This document shows positions 26,918-35,669 of a stretch of 64,000 nt of DNA, piece by piece. A program made the position numbers and the translations under genes. The notes below the pieces were generated by a model, which made no database searches, was not told the DNA's origin, and saw only the letters and a list, made by a program, of their open reading frames with translations. The first letter of the stretch is position 1. Each line of letters starts with the position of its first letter. The DNA is from Lentzea terrae (GTDB taxonomy: Bacteria > Actinomycetota > Actinomycetes > Mycobacteriales > Pseudonocardiaceae): positions 241,079-305,078 of the forward strand of contig NZ_QFWW01000006.1 of assembly GCF_003265345.1 (NCBI RefSeq), read 5' to 3'.

Positions 26918-28558
26918 TCAGTCCGTGAACGCGTTGATTCGTCGATCGATTCGGGTGAGGAGGGCACTCACCTCTGCCCGCAGACGTGCCGGCACCGCCA
27001 CCCCTGCTCCGTCGCGGTGGGACTTGCTGAGCTGCAGCAGGTCGACGGACCGGTCGCGCAGCAGGTCCATGTCCCCGTCGTCGAGTGCTCCAGCCATGCC
27101 ACGCACCGTTTCCTCGAGGAGCGCGCCCCTCTCCGCGTACGGCAGCAGGCCGGGCAACTCCCGCAGAGCCGCCTCAGCACTCCGCATCGCCTCAAGGTCC
27201 GGTTCGGTCTCCGGTGCGGGCATCGCCTTGATGAGGTCGTGCAGCTCTCGTGCCACCCCCACAGGCCGTCTGGCCGGGTCGAACTCGAGGTGCCGCAGGC
27301 TGCGCAGGAAGCCGGGCAGCAGCTCGCGGTCCGTGCCGCGGGTCAGCAGGCAGAACATCTGCCGCTGGGCACCGTCCGGTCCGAGCGTGCGGCGCACGAA
27401 CTGTTCCGCCTCGGTCAGCTGCCACCGGCTCAGCTCGCCGTCGACCAGGAGGCACAGGTGCTCGGCGGGGTCACCAGTCCTGTCGAGGAACTCCGGGTCG
27501 CCCGACACCGATCTGTCCGCCGAGACCCCGAGCAGCCGGAGCTCGGTGATCAGCTCCGTTCCGGTGCGCCACAGCGTCCGGGGGCTGGACACGAGCAGAT
27601 CCCGGTCGAACTTGCGTCGGCGCGAGCGGGCAGCCGACACGTAGGCGTCGCGGTTGTCGGCCAGCAGATCGGTCCGGTCGTACTCGTGTGCGATCACTGC
27701 GGCGACGGTCTCCAGCGCGTACGAGATCTGGTCCGGCGCAGGAGGACGCTCGGCCATCACGGGAAGTAGCTCGCCGAAGCTCCAGAAGGAGATGTACGGC
27801 ACCGTCAGATGCCGCACCATCTGTTCCGGGGTAACGCCTTTGACCAGCCAGTTGCGGAACAGAGGCTCGACGACCCCGATGCACTTCTGCTGCCACTCCT
27901 CGGCCCGCTGGTACTCCATGCGGTTGTCGAGCCGGGACAACACCGGCATCACCTGATGGCGTGGCCGGTCATAAGGCAGCCGGTCCCTCGCCATGTCCGC
28001 GAGGTGGGCGATGTCCACCACCTCGTTGAGGTTCTGCTCGTTGGCGGTGAACACCACCACCAACCGGTCCGGCAGCTGCGCTGTGCAGATGCCGGCGATG
28101 TCCGAGACCCCGGTGCGGCTGTCGATCAGCACGAAGTCGTACTTGGCGGTCCACTCGTCGCGGCGGTCCTCGAGAAACTGGGCGAACCCCTGCTCGTACA
28201 GGTCTGCCCAGTCGATCTCCTGCATTCGGTACGTGTAGTCGGTGTCGAGCTTGTTCCCGACGACCTTGCCCGCGGCCAGCAGGTCGAGCACGCCACCCTC
28301 GACATCGACCCGAACCGTGTGCGGCCCAGGCATTTCGACTTTCCGGATGAAGTCGTGTGCGAGATCCACCACGCCGCTCTCGGGCGACTGGGAGAGGTGC
28401 GGGCGGAAGTAGAGATGAAGACCCGGTGCTTCCAGGTCCCAGTCGACGGCGAGCACCCGGTAACCCCAGCGTGCGAGCAACACCGCCGTGTTGGCCAAAG
28501 TGAAGCTGCGCCCGACGCCGCCTTTGTAGGAGTAGAACGTGATCACGGTTCCGGACAT
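26918..28558 (-). CDS. KGGVGR-type MinD/ParA-like ATPase
   Basis: 546 residues. Deviant Walker A YSYKGGVGRS at residues 9-18, then VDWDLEAPG (switch region) and DFVLIDSRTGVSD (Walker B); the C-terminal 250 residues are helical and unassigned. KGGVGR ATPases are a SIMIBI subgroup found with TIR and other effectors in predicted bacterial conflict systems. The start overlaps the TIR gene by 16 bp. Likely the nucleotide switch controlling the TIR partner (inference). Confidence 0.88.
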   Translation of the reverse strand: MSGTVITFYSYKGGVGRSFTLANTAVLLARWGYRVLAVDWDLEAPGLHLYFRPHLSQSPESGVVDLAHDFIRKVEMPGPHTVRVDVEGGVLDLLAAGKVVGNKLDTDYTYRMQEIDWADLYEQGFAQFLEDRRDEWTAKYDFVLIDSRTGVSDIAGICTAQLPDRLVVVFTANEQNLNEVVDIAHLADMARDRLPYDRPRHQVMPVLSRLDNRMEYQRAEEWQQKCIGVVEPLFRNWLVKGVTPEQMVRHLTVPYISFWSFGELLPVMAERPPAPDQISYALETVAAVIAHEYDRTDLLADNRDAYVSAARSRRRKFDRDLLVSSPRTLWRTGTELITELRLLGVSADRSVSGDPEFLDRTGDPAEHLCLLVDGELSRWQLTEAEQFVRRTLGPDGAQRQMFCLLTRGTDRELLPGFLRSLRHLEFDPARRPVGVARELHDLIKAMPAPETEPDLEAMRSAEAALRELPGLLPYAERGALLEETVRGMAGALDDGDMDLLRDRSVDLLQLSKSHRDGAGVAVPARLRAEVSALLTRIDRRINAFTD

Positions 28559-29175
28559 GGCTTGAACCTCGGTAAGGGCGGGCGCGGAGTGACGATCGGG
28601 TCGGGGCGCTCGACGATCGGCCAGTCGGCCTGCCAGTCAGGGACCTGGTTCGCCAGTTCGACCAGGTCTCGCGCCAGCTTCTTCATTTCCTTGTGGAACT
28701 GGAAGTAGTCGACGGTCTGCTGGTAGACCGGATCAGGATGTGCGTATTCCTTGAAGTCGTGCCATTTGCGCATCCGTTCCTTCTCCGGGAAGTTCTCCGA
28801 ATCCGAGTAGAGGATGGGGTAGATCAACCCCTGGGGGATCTTGGCGCTCGCGAAGCCGAGCATCTCCTCCCGTGCTCGCATGCTGTCCAGCTCCGCCATG
28901 CACCATCCGGACGTGAAGTAGTGCGGCGTCATGACCTGGATCATGATCTTGCTGTGCCGTAGTGAGGTCTGCAGGTTGTGCGCCCACTCCACGGCCTTGG
29001 GCATGTGGCGGTCCATGTAGATCTTCGGCGTGGGCGCGCACTCGTCGGCGAGGCAGTCCTTGAGCTTGTTGTAGAAATGGTTCAACAGCCATTTCTGGAC
29101 ACTGCCCTGACGGCTGTAGCTGATGAAGAAATCGAACTGATAGCCGGACACAGCGCTCAACAATAGAGTCGCCAC
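28543..29175 (-). CDS. TIR domain protein, predicted NADase effector
   Basis: 210 residues from a GTG at 29175; later GTG/TTG codons are possible starts. First strand FDFFISYSRQG (residues 14-24), BB-loop region KIYMDRHMP, and the C-helix SGWCMAELDSMRAREE with Trp91 and the likely catalytic Glu95. All core features of a catalytic TIR are there. The last ~70 residues are a helical/Pro-rich tail. First gene of the four-gene leftward operon. Bacterial TIR effectors deplete NAD+ or make cyclic-ADPR signals; activity here is predicted. Confidence 0.88.
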   Translation of the reverse strand: MATLLLSAVSGYQFDFFISYSRQGSVQKWLLNHFYNKLKDCLADECAPTPKIYMDRHMPKAVEWAHNLQTSLRHSKIMIQVMTPHYFTSGWCMAELDSMRAREEMLGFASAKIPQGLIYPILYSDSENFPEKERMRKWHDFKEYAHPDPVYQQTVDYFQFHKEMKKLARDLVELANQVPDWQADWPIVERPDPIVTPRPPLPRFKPCPEP

Positions 29176-29273
29176 CTGGGTCGATAAAAGACAAAAAAGT
29201 GGGCATTTTCGGCCGTTCCGACCAAAAATTGGACAAAAACTGGGCGGCTACCGGCTCGTGACTGCGAACAGCA

Positions 29274-29307
29274 AGAAGCCCTCGATCACGTTCGATCGAG
29301 GGCTTCT
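29274..29307. terminator. Hairpin after tRNA-Val copy 1
   Basis: Perfect 14-bp stem AGAAGCCCTCGATC (29274-29287) and GATCGAGGGCTTCT (29294-29307), 6-nt loop. Follows the 3' end of the leftward tRNA pair and shields the TIR operon promoter region. Confidence 0.75.
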
Positions 29308-29315
29308 GCGATGAG

Positions 29316-29387
<72 letters not shown>

Positions 29388-29388
29388 G

Positions 29389-29461
29389 AGCGGATGACGA
29401 GACTCGAACTCGCGACCCTCACCTTGGCAAGGTGATGCGCTACCAACTGCGCTACATCCGC
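29389..29461 (-). tRNA. tRNA-Gly(GCC), copy 1
   Basis: 73-nt cloverleaf: acceptor GCGGATG/CATCCGC with T discriminator, anticodon loop TTGCCAA (anticodon GCC), T loop TTCGAAC. One base from tRNA-Val, so processed from one transcript. Identical to the copy at 31975. Confidence 0.95.
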
Positions 29462-29593
29462 GTTGCGCCCCGGTTTCCCGTGGTGCGGGTGGAACTTTAT
29501 CCGACGCTCCCCGCAACTTCCAAATCGGCTGATCTTGGGCCATTCGCGTGGTCCGTGCAGCCGTCGCGGCACCTGTGCCGACACACTGGGTGA

Positions 29594-31753
29594 ATGACCG
29601 ATCTACCCGCTGCGACGACGAGCAACACGGCCGGCGTCGTGACGGGCTCGGTCGTGCAGGCGGGCACGATCCACCGGGTGTCGATCACTGGTGCCGCACC
29701 GGACGGAACGACCCCGACTCCGCGCCAGCTGCCGATGGCCATCGGCGACTTCACCGGCCGGGCCGAGCACCTGAGAGAGTTGGACGGCCTGTTGCCGGAC
29801 GAGGACGGCAGTCCGGAGGCGGGTGCTGTGGTGATCTCCGCACTGCACGGCACAGCAGGAGTCGGGAAGACCACGCTCGCGGTGCACTGGGCGCACCGGG
29901 TCCAGGCGCGGTTTCCCGACGGATCGCTGCACGTCAACCTCCGCGGATACGGGCCTGGACACCCCGCCACGGCCGCAGAGGTGCTCGACGCGTTTCTTCG
30001 CGCACTGGGAACGCAGCCCGAACGCATTCCCGTCGAGGTGGACGCGAAGGCGGCTCTCTACCGGTCGCTGCTCGCCGGGCGACGGGTGCTGGTGGTGCTC
30101 GACAACGCGAACTCAGCCGACCAGGTGCGTCCGCTGCTGCCGGGCAGCCCCGGTTGTCTCGTACTGATCACCAGTCGTTCCAGCCTGTCCGGGCTCGCGG
30201 TGGGCCAGTCCGCGACCAGGCTGTGCCTCGACCTGCTGACGCGACACGAAGCGATCGAGCTCGTCACCGGCATCATCGGCAGCGATCGCGCCGAACCCGA
30301 TCCAGGTGCTGTTGTCGCGCTGACGGAAGCCTGCGCGCGATTGCCGTTGGCGCTGAGGATCGCCGCCAGCCGGCTGGCGGCACGCCCGCACCTTTCGGTC
30401 GCGGACGTGGTGAGCGAACTCGAGGACGACCGCAAGCGCCTCGAAGTGCTGAGCACTTGTGCTGACGACGCCACCACGGTGCGGGTCGTGTTCGACTGGT
30501 CGTACGACCGCCTTACCGCAGCCCAAGCGCAGCTTTTCCGGCACCTCGGACTCCATCCAGGGACCGAGTTCAGCCTGCACGCAGCCGCGGCGGCAGGGGG
30601 CCTCGATCTGGAGCAGGCACGCGCACTGCTCGAAGAGCTCTCCGAAGTTCACCTCATCGAGCCGATCGCACGTGAGCGCTTCCGGTTCCACGACCTGCTC
30701 CGGGCCTACGCCGCCGAACGTGCCTGCCGGGAGAGCACCCCTTCGAGCCGCAAGCGAGCAGTGCAACGCCTCCTCAACTGGTACGCCTACACAGCCGCGC
30801 TTGCCGACAACATCCTGTTCCCCGACCACTCCTCACTGCACCACGACCTCAGTTCCCCGCCGAAGGTGAAGCTCGCACCGTTCACCCACGCTGAGGCACT
30901 CAGGTGGCTCCATCTGGAGCGAGCCAACCTCCTCGCCGCGACACGCCACGCGTCCGACCACGGGCAACCGCACGAAACTCTGCGGCTCGCCGACGGACTG
31001 CGGGAGTTCCTTTTCCACCGCGTCTACTGGGACGACCTGCTCTGGATCTGCAACATCGCGATCGCCGCCGCTCGCCGATCGGGAAACCGCGCCTCGGAGG
31101 CGCGCAATCTGGTCATGCGGAGCGAACGACATTCTTGCGTTGCGAACTGGCGGCAAGCGCCGGGAGACGCCTGGCAGGGCATTCACATCGCGCGGGAGTT
31201 GGGCGACCTGCAGATTCAGGCGTACGGGCTGAATGCTCTGGGCTGGTGTTTTCTGAAGCAGCACAGGTACTCCGAAGCGGCGAAGTACCTCGACGCGGGA
31301 CTGCCTTTCGCGCGAGCGCTGGAGGTGAAGCGACACGAAGCCGTCATCGAAGGCAACCTCAGTCTGTGCAACACGGGGCTCGGCCACTACGAGCGGGCTG
31401 TCGCTCACGCCGAACGCAGCCTGACCCATCATCAGTCACGCGGGGACCAAGCGGGCGAGGCGCTCGCACTGCACCAGTCCGCCATGGCGTGGCAGGGAAT
31501 CGGCGATCACGAGAAAGCTGCGGAGCTGTGCGAGAAATCGCTGCACATCGGGCGAGACTTCGGGCATCCTCCCGAGATGGCGGCGACGCTGGACACTCTG
31601 GGAGCCGTTTCGCTCAGCCTCGGTCATCCAGACCGGGCTGCGGCTCACTGGCGAGCGGCGCTGGCCATCTTCGAGGAGTACGGCGACCACCGGACAGGCG
31701 ATCTACGTGAGCGCCTGCAGGGCCTGGAAACAGGAAAAGCCGGAAGCTCGTGA
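29594..31753 (+). CDS. NB-ARC-TPR STAND protein with N-terminal amyloid-like motif
   Basis: 719 residues. No DNA-binding head. Residues 13-31 (AGVVTGSVVQAGTIHRVSI) resemble the RHIM-related amyloid signalling motif found at the N-terminus of bacterial NLR-like proteins. The NB-ARC has GTAGVGKT at 86-93, VLVVLDNA and LPLALRIAA; TPR repeats fill residues ~430-719. By family logic it oligomerises on sensing a trigger and templates a partner through the motif. No partner gene with a matching motif is adjacent. Flanked by duplicated tRNA arrays; terminator immediately after the stop. Confidence 0.85.
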   Translation: MTDLPAATTSNTAGVVTGSVVQAGTIHRVSITGAAPDGTTPTPRQLPMAIGDFTGRAEHLRELDGLLPDEDGSPEAGAVVISALHGTAGVGKTTLAVHWAHRVQARFPDGSLHVNLRGYGPGHPATAAEVLDAFLRALGTQPERIPVEVDAKAALYRSLLAGRRVLVVLDNANSADQVRPLLPGSPGCLVLITSRSSLSGLAVGQSATRLCLDLLTRHEAIELVTGIIGSDRAEPDPGAVVALTEACARLPLALRIAASRLAARPHLSVADVVSELEDDRKRLEVLSTCADDATTVRVVFDWSYDRLTAAQAQLFRHLGLHPGTEFSLHAAAAAGGLDLEQARALLEELSEVHLIEPIARERFRFHDLLRAYAAERACRESTPSSRKRAVQRLLNWYAYTAALADNILFPDHSSLHHDLSSPPKVKLAPFTHAEALRWLHLERANLLAATRHASDHGQPHETLRLADGLREFLFHRVYWDDLLWICNIAIAAARRSGNRASEARNLVMRSERHSCVANWRQAPGDAWQGIHIARELGDLQIQAYGLNALGWCFLKQHRYSEAAKYLDAGLPFARALEVKRHEAVIEGNLSLCNTGLGHYERAVAHAERSLTHHQSRGDQAGEALALHQSAMAWQGIGDHEKAAELCEKSLHIGRDFGHPPEMAATLDTLGAVSLSLGHPDRAAAHWRAALAIFEEYGDHRTGDLRERLQGLETGKAGSS

Positions 31754-31765
31754 GCTTCCGGCTTT
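31736..31765. terminator. Terminator of the NB-ARC gene and of tRNA array 2
   Basis: Perfect 13-bp stem AAAGCCGGAAGCT (31736-31748) and AGCTTCCGGCTTT (31753-31765), 4-nt loop. Overlaps the NB-ARC stop codon and follows the leftward tRNAs, so it works both ways. Confidence 0.85.
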
Positions 31766-31774
31766 GATCCAGAG

Positions 31775-31846
<72 letters not shown>

Positions 31847-31847
31847 G

Positions 31848-31919
31848 AGGCGGAGACGGGAATCGAACCCGTGTACAGGGCTTTGCAGGCCCTTGCCTAA
31901 GCCACTCGGCCACTCCGCC
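31848..31919 (-). tRNA. tRNA-Cys(GCA)
   Basis: 72 nt: acceptor GGCGGAG/CTCCGCC with T discriminator, anticodon stem AGGGC/GCCCT with loop CTGCAAA (anticodon GCA), T loop TTCGATT. Lies between tRNA-Val and tRNA-Gly; absent from the shorter array at 29.3 kb. Confidence 0.93.
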
Positions 31920-31974
31920 AGGAGCATGGATCCACTAAAGGTACCTGCTGGAGACACCTACTGGGGAACCACAG

Positions 31975-32047
31975 AGCGGATGACGAGACTCGAACTCGCG
32001 ACCCTCACCTTGGCAAGGTGATGCGCTACCAACTGCGCTACATCCGC
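31975..32047 (-). tRNA. tRNA-Gly(GCC), copy 2
   Basis: Identical to the copy at 29389 (anticodon loop TTGCCAA). First tRNA of the leftward Gly-Cys-Val array. Confidence 0.95.
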
Positions 32048-32154
32048 GTACATCACTGCGTTCGTGATGTTGAAACAAACCTTATACGAGGGGTTCAAGC
32101 GGGTTTCACCGGGGGTACCCGCACCACCTTCGCGGGCCCCCTACCTCGGATTAT

Positions 32155-32580
32155 TCAGCTCAGGTCGTTCGAGATGAGGTGCGTCAGCGCCTCGTCGACG
32201 TTGACCCACAGGTGCTCGTTGCCCGGCACGACGACGTCGTAGGTCCGGTCGAGGAAGTCAGCGAGCTCCTGGGCGGAGGCCTCGAACATGGCGTGCCCGG
32301 ACGGCGAGCTCAGCTCGATCACGACGACCTCGGGGTCGTCGGCGGCGGGCCGGATCCGGACGTCGCCGTCACCGGCGTCGGCGATGAGGCCGTCAGCGAG
32401 CAGATCGCGGGCGAACACCCACTCGACCCAACCGGCACGGCCGGTGCGGAACGCGGCCACGACCGCGTACGGGTCCTTCGTGTCGTATCGAAGCTCCACC
32501 TGGACCGGAACCGCGGGGGTCCTCGGCGCCAGCAGGTCGAAGACCGCTGTCGAGCGGAGCGTCACGTGGTCGTTGCGCAT
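32155..32580 (-). CDS. SsgA-like sporulation/cell-division protein (SALP)
   Basis: 141 residues with RBS AAGGGAGAAG. Family landmarks: LRYDTKDPYAVVAAF, WVEWVFARDLLADGL, VVIELSSPSGHAMFEA and a C-terminal ADFLDRTY. SALPs, of which SsgB is the most conserved, control where septa form during sporulation in morphologically complex actinobacteria, partly by recruiting FtsZ. The WVFARDLL and ELSSPSGHA motifs are closest to the SsgB branch, but I do not assign the ortholog. Confidence 0.92.
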   Translation of the reverse strand: MRNDHVTLRSTAVFDLLAPRTPAVPVQVELRYDTKDPYAVVAAFRTGRAGWVEWVFARDLLADGLIADAGDGDVRIRPAADDPEVVVIELSSPSGHAMFEASAQELADFLDRTYDVVVPGNEHLWVNVDEALTHLISNDLS

Positions 32581-32811
32581 CGTCGTTACCCTCTTCTCCC
32601 TTCCCGGTCATCAAACGACCGAGCACCTTAGTTGTGACGTGCATGTGGCGAGGAACGCTCGCCAAACGGACGCAGATCACCCCATCGGGTCAGCTTCACT
32701 GCGCACGGCGACCGTTTGCACGCGCTCCGTGTCCTCCTCGCTCGTTAGCCCGCGTCCAGCGACTCCCATCTTGCTGGGTCTAACCTGAACCCGGTACCGG
32801 CTGTTGCGCGA

Positions 32812-33459
32812 ATGTTGGACGTGAGGACATCTCTGGTGGCTGACTCGCCCGGTCCACCCGTTGCGTCACGCGACGGCCGGCCGACCGACTTCGAGCTCGT
32901 GCAAAGACTCGCACAGGGCGATCGGTCGGCCTTCGGTGAGCTGTACGACAGGTACGGCACACCAGCATATTCACTGGCCAGACGCATCTGCGTAGACCCG
33001 GACCTGGCCGAGGACGTCGTCCAGGAAGCCTTCCTCGCGCTCTGGCGGCACCCCGCCAGGTTCGACCCCACGCGCGGAAGTTTCGGCACCTGGCTGATGA
33101 CTCTCGTGCACCACCGCGCGGTGGATGCCGTACGAAAGGAAAACACGCAACGTCGTCGAACTGTTCCCCTCACCGACGACGTGTCACCACCAACAGAGGG
33201 TGGTTCCGACCACGAAGCGTTGGTGAGTGTGGTGAGTGCCGAGGTCAGAGCCGCGTTGCGGACTTTGCCGGAAGAGCAGCGCCAAGTGATCGCACTGGCC
33301 TATCTGGGCGGCTACACGCAGTGCGAAGTGGCGAAACTGACCGGCGTACCACTGGGAACTGTGAAATCGCGCACGTTCGCGGCGATCAGACGTCTCAGAG
33401 GCACGTTGGGGAACTTGTGGGCCGGCGAGACCGGCGAAACGACAGGAGCAAACCGGTGA
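32812..33459 (+). CDS. ECF-family RNA polymerase sigma factor
   Basis: 215 residues from the ATG at 32812; a GTG at 32836 after GAGGAC is an alternative start. Region 2: FGELYDRYGTPAYSLARRIC and DLAEDVVQEAFLALWR; region 4: LPEEQRQVIALAYLGGYTQCEVA...PLGTVKSRTF. This is the SigK-like group. Its stop overlaps the anti-sigma start (GTGA), so the pair is co-translated and the anti-sigma factor holds it inactive. Confidence 0.93.
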   Translation: MLDVRTSLVADSPGPPVASRDGRPTDFELVQRLAQGDRSAFGELYDRYGTPAYSLARRICVDPDLAEDVVQEAFLALWRHPARFDPTRGSFGTWLMTLVHHRAVDAVRKENTQRRRTVPLTDDVSPPTEGGSDHEALVSVVSAEVRAALRTLPEEQRQVIALAYLGGYTQCEVAKLTGVPLGTVKSRTFAAIRRLRGTLGNLWAGETGETTGANR

Positions 33460-34238
33460 ACGGCGAGTTGTGCCCTCACGAGGAGCTCGCCGTCGGCTGG
33501 GCGATGCACTCCTTGGAGCCGGACGAAGAGTCAGTGGTCCGCGACCACCTGCCGACCTGCGCCACGTGCCAGCGCACCGTGCGGTCGACGCAGGAGGTCC
33601 TCGCGGGCATCGGCGGCGCGGTCCGCCAAGAACAGCCACCACCCCGCCTGCGCGCGAGGCTGATGGAACAGATCGAGCACATCCCACAGGACCTGCCGGC
33701 CCAGCACCGCCCGCGCCACGCGGCCCCGACTCCCCTGCGCCCGCAACACCGCCGCCGCACCGGCCGCGTGCTGCTGGCCGCAGCCGCAGCCCTGGCCGTC
33801 CTCGCCGGCGGCGGCTATCTTGGCGTCCGCGTGAACCAACTCTCGAGCGAGGTCACAGCCGCTCAGTCCCGGTCAAACGACCTGGCCAAGGCACTGTCAC
33901 TGGCCGCAGACCCGTCGACGAACAGGGCGGTCCTCCGCACGGGTTCCGGCGACGAGGTGGCCGTCGTCCTGTCGAGCTCGGCGTCCGGCGCGGTGCTGCC
34001 GCTGAACCTCAAGCCGAACGATTCCGGTCACGTTTACGTAGTTTGGGGTGCAAGTACGAAAGCGCCGGTAGCGTTGGCAATGTTCGACGTGCGCGCAGGC
34101 TCGACCGACCCGCAACTGCTGGCGTGGTCCGCCGACGCGCACAAGCACACGACGTTCGCGGTATCGCTCGAATCTGGTCGCCAACTCCCAGCGTCACCCT
34201 CGCAGGTGCTGGCAGGAGGCCAGGTTGCACCCGCCTGA
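33456..34238 (+). CDS. Zinc-finger anti-sigma factor (RskA-type)
   Basis: 260 residues from a GTG at 33456 with RBS ACAGGAG. Anti-sigma domain with the zinc motif HLPTCATC (His31, Cys35, Cys38), a Pro-rich link, one transmembrane helix (about 100-120) and an extracytoplasmic anti-sigma-K C-terminal domain. Binds the co-encoded sigma factor at the membrane; release is by regulated proteolysis in this family. Confidence 0.92.
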   Translation: MNGELCPHEELAVGWAMHSLEPDEESVVRDHLPTCATCQRTVRSTQEVLAGIGGAVRQEQPPPRLRARLMEQIEHIPQDLPAQHRPRHAAPTPLRPQHRRRTGRVLLAAAAALAVLAGGGYLGVRVNQLSSEVTAAQSRSNDLAKALSLAADPSTNRAVLRTGSGDEVAVVLSSSASGAVLPLNLKPNDSGHVYVVWGASTKAPVALAMFDVRAGSTDPQLLAWSADAHKHTTFAVSLESGRQLPASPSQVLAGGQVAPA

Positions 34239-34260
34239 GTCCCAACAGGATGATCGACAC

Positions 34261-34683
34261 ATGACGAAGCCCGACGTGCAGCCCGACGAACACAAGGGCT
34301 GGCGCCACTGGTTCCACCGCAACCCGGCGCTGAACCTGGCCTACCGCATCGGCGTGGGCGTGATCGGCGGCCTCGTGCTGGTCGCGGGCATCATCATGAT
34401 CCCGTACCCCGGCCCGGGCTGGCTGGTGGTCTTCGCCGGCCTGGCCATCCTCGCCACGGAGTTCGAGTGGGCGGGCCGCGTCCTGAAGTTCGCCAAGCGC
34501 TACTACGACCGCTGGGTCGAGTGGCTGAAGCGCCAGCCGTCCTGGGTACGCGGCCTGGTGATGGCGGGCGTCTGCGCCATCGTGCTGGTCACCTGCTACT
34601 TCCTCAACGTGTTCGCCCTGGTCGGCGGCTGGTTCGGCCTGGAGTGGAGCTGGTTGCAGAGCCCGATTTTTGGTTCTCGTTGA
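34261..34683 (+). CDS. PGPGW-motif transmembrane protein (TIGR02611-like)
   Basis: 140 residues from the ATG at 34261. Two hydrophobic regions, the first containing IPYPGPGWLVVFAGLAILA, the defining motif of the PGPGW family of small actinobacterial membrane proteins. A charged helix (EWAGRVLKFAKRYYDRW) and a second pair of hydrophobic segments follow. Function unknown; conserved next to sigma/anti-sigma or tRNA genes in relatives by my recollection only. Confidence 0.88.
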   Translation: MTKPDVQPDEHKGWRHWFHRNPALNLAYRIGVGVIGGLVLVAGIIMIPYPGPGWLVVFAGLAILATEFEWAGRVLKFAKRYYDRWVEWLKRQPSWVRGLVMAGVCAIVLVTCYFLNVFALVGGWFGLEWSWLQSPIFGSR

Positions 34684-34739
34684 TGATGTTGTAGGCTATG
34701 GCCACACCGCGAGAGCGGGACAGCAAGACAACAGAACAC

Positions 34740-34811
34740 GGGCGTTTAGCTCAGCGGGAGAGCGCTTCGTTCACACCGAAGAGGTCACTGGTTCGATCCC
34801 AGTATCGCCCA
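34740..34811 (+). tRNA. tRNA-Val(CAC), integration target
   Basis: 72 nt: acceptor GGGCGTT/ATCGCCC (one mismatch), anticodon stem CTTCG/CGAAG with loop TTCACAC (anticodon CAC), T loop TTCGATC, A discriminator. Its last 27 bases recur at 35984-36010, marking it as an attachment site. Confidence 0.93.
34785..34811 (+). repeat. Attachment-site repeat, tRNA copy (attL)
   Basis: 27-base 3' end of tRNA-Val(CAC), from TCACTGG to ATCGCCCA, repeated exactly at 35984-36010. Tyrosine integrases commonly use such tRNA 3' ends. Confidence 0.85.
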
Positions 34812-35287
34812 CAGTGTGTTTTGCCAGGTCAAAGGGCCTGTCGACGATCTTCGTCGACAGGCCCTTTGCGTTGCATGGGAGCAAATTGGGAGCAGAAGTC
34901 CTCCCCAAACTCGCGAGATCTGCGACGGTCTTGTGACCCAGATTCGCGAATCCGCAGGTCAGCGAATCGTGACCCACTGGATCGCCGGTGACCTCTTCGC
35001 CACCACCTAAGCGCTCACGGCATGCAGCGTCGCTCAGCGAAATTGCCGCTGCAAGCAGAACCAAAGATCCTATCCCCCTAACTGGAGCGCCCCGTTCAAG
35101 ACGCGGAGGTCAACGGCACTGAATTGCCCTGCGGGCCACCACCCCAAGCCGAGACCGAGCGCCCCGTCTGCCGCGCAGAATTGCCTCGAGCAAGCAGGGC
35201 TTGCGGGGCTATGACCGGCAATGGGTGAAGCGGCCGCATCTCCATTCAGTTCAGGATCAGGAGAGCGGTGTAAGCCACGTGGACGTT
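34812..35287. other. Gene-free stretch inside the att repeats
   Basis: No supportable gene. It starts with a strong hairpin (stem 34831-34847/34851-34867, AAAGGGCCTGTCGACGA with its complement) that would terminate the tRNA transcript. The near-repeats GGGAGCAAATTGGGAGCAG and two TTCGCGAATC/AGCGAATCG-like words may be remnants of integrase arm sites. Confidence 0.6.
34831..34867 (+). terminator. Terminator after tRNA-Val(CAC)
   Basis: Perfect 17-bp stem with a 3-nt loop (34831-34847 and 34851-34867), 20 bp past the tRNA 3' end. Confidence 0.8.
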
Positions 35288-35655
35288 TCAGCCGGCCAGC
35301 TCAACCAGGTCCTCCTCGGTCGAGTCCAACGTGACCACACCGTCGAAGCTGTAGCCGTCGTCGCAGAAGATCACGTCGATGTCCGCCGGCACGAGCTGCC
35401 GGTACCAGATGGCGAACTTCACCACCAGGTCGAGGCCGCCCTTCAGGTAGAGACAGGTGCCGTCCTTGGCCGTGTACGCCTCGAGAATGTCGCCTCCGGC
35501 CCGGTAGAACCAGTGCACGTCCCCAACCTCGCTCACGATGTGCGGCGTGGGCGGCTGCATCTCGGCAGCCGGCCACGCCTCGCGCAGTGCGGCGCGCGCA
35601 GAACGCCCGCGTCGACGTGCCAGGTCTTGCTGTCGAACGCGACCAGGTACGACAC
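35288..35655 (-). pseudogene. Small hypothetical protein, frameshifted (possible immunity protein)
   Basis: A good RBS (AGGAGAGG) leads to GTG at 35655 and VSYLVAFDSKTWHVDAGVL in one frame, but the reading switches frame inside a CGCGCG run near 35600 to continue ALREAWPAAEMQPPTPH...DVHWFYRAGGD...DLVELAG to 35288. Spliced, it is a ~120-residue acidic protein of no family I know. Size, acidity and position just after a C-terminal fragment of another protein resemble an immunity gene of a polymorphic toxin. A sequencing error in the GC run could also explain the break. Confidence 0.55.
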
Positions 35656-35669
35656 ACACCACACCTCTC

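Noticed and set aside
34771..35064. Minus-strand 97-codon frame over tRNA-Val(CAC) (ends GDTGIEPVTSSV)
   Set aside because: That peptide is just the translation of the tRNA 3' half, a known false ORF in actinobacterial genomes.
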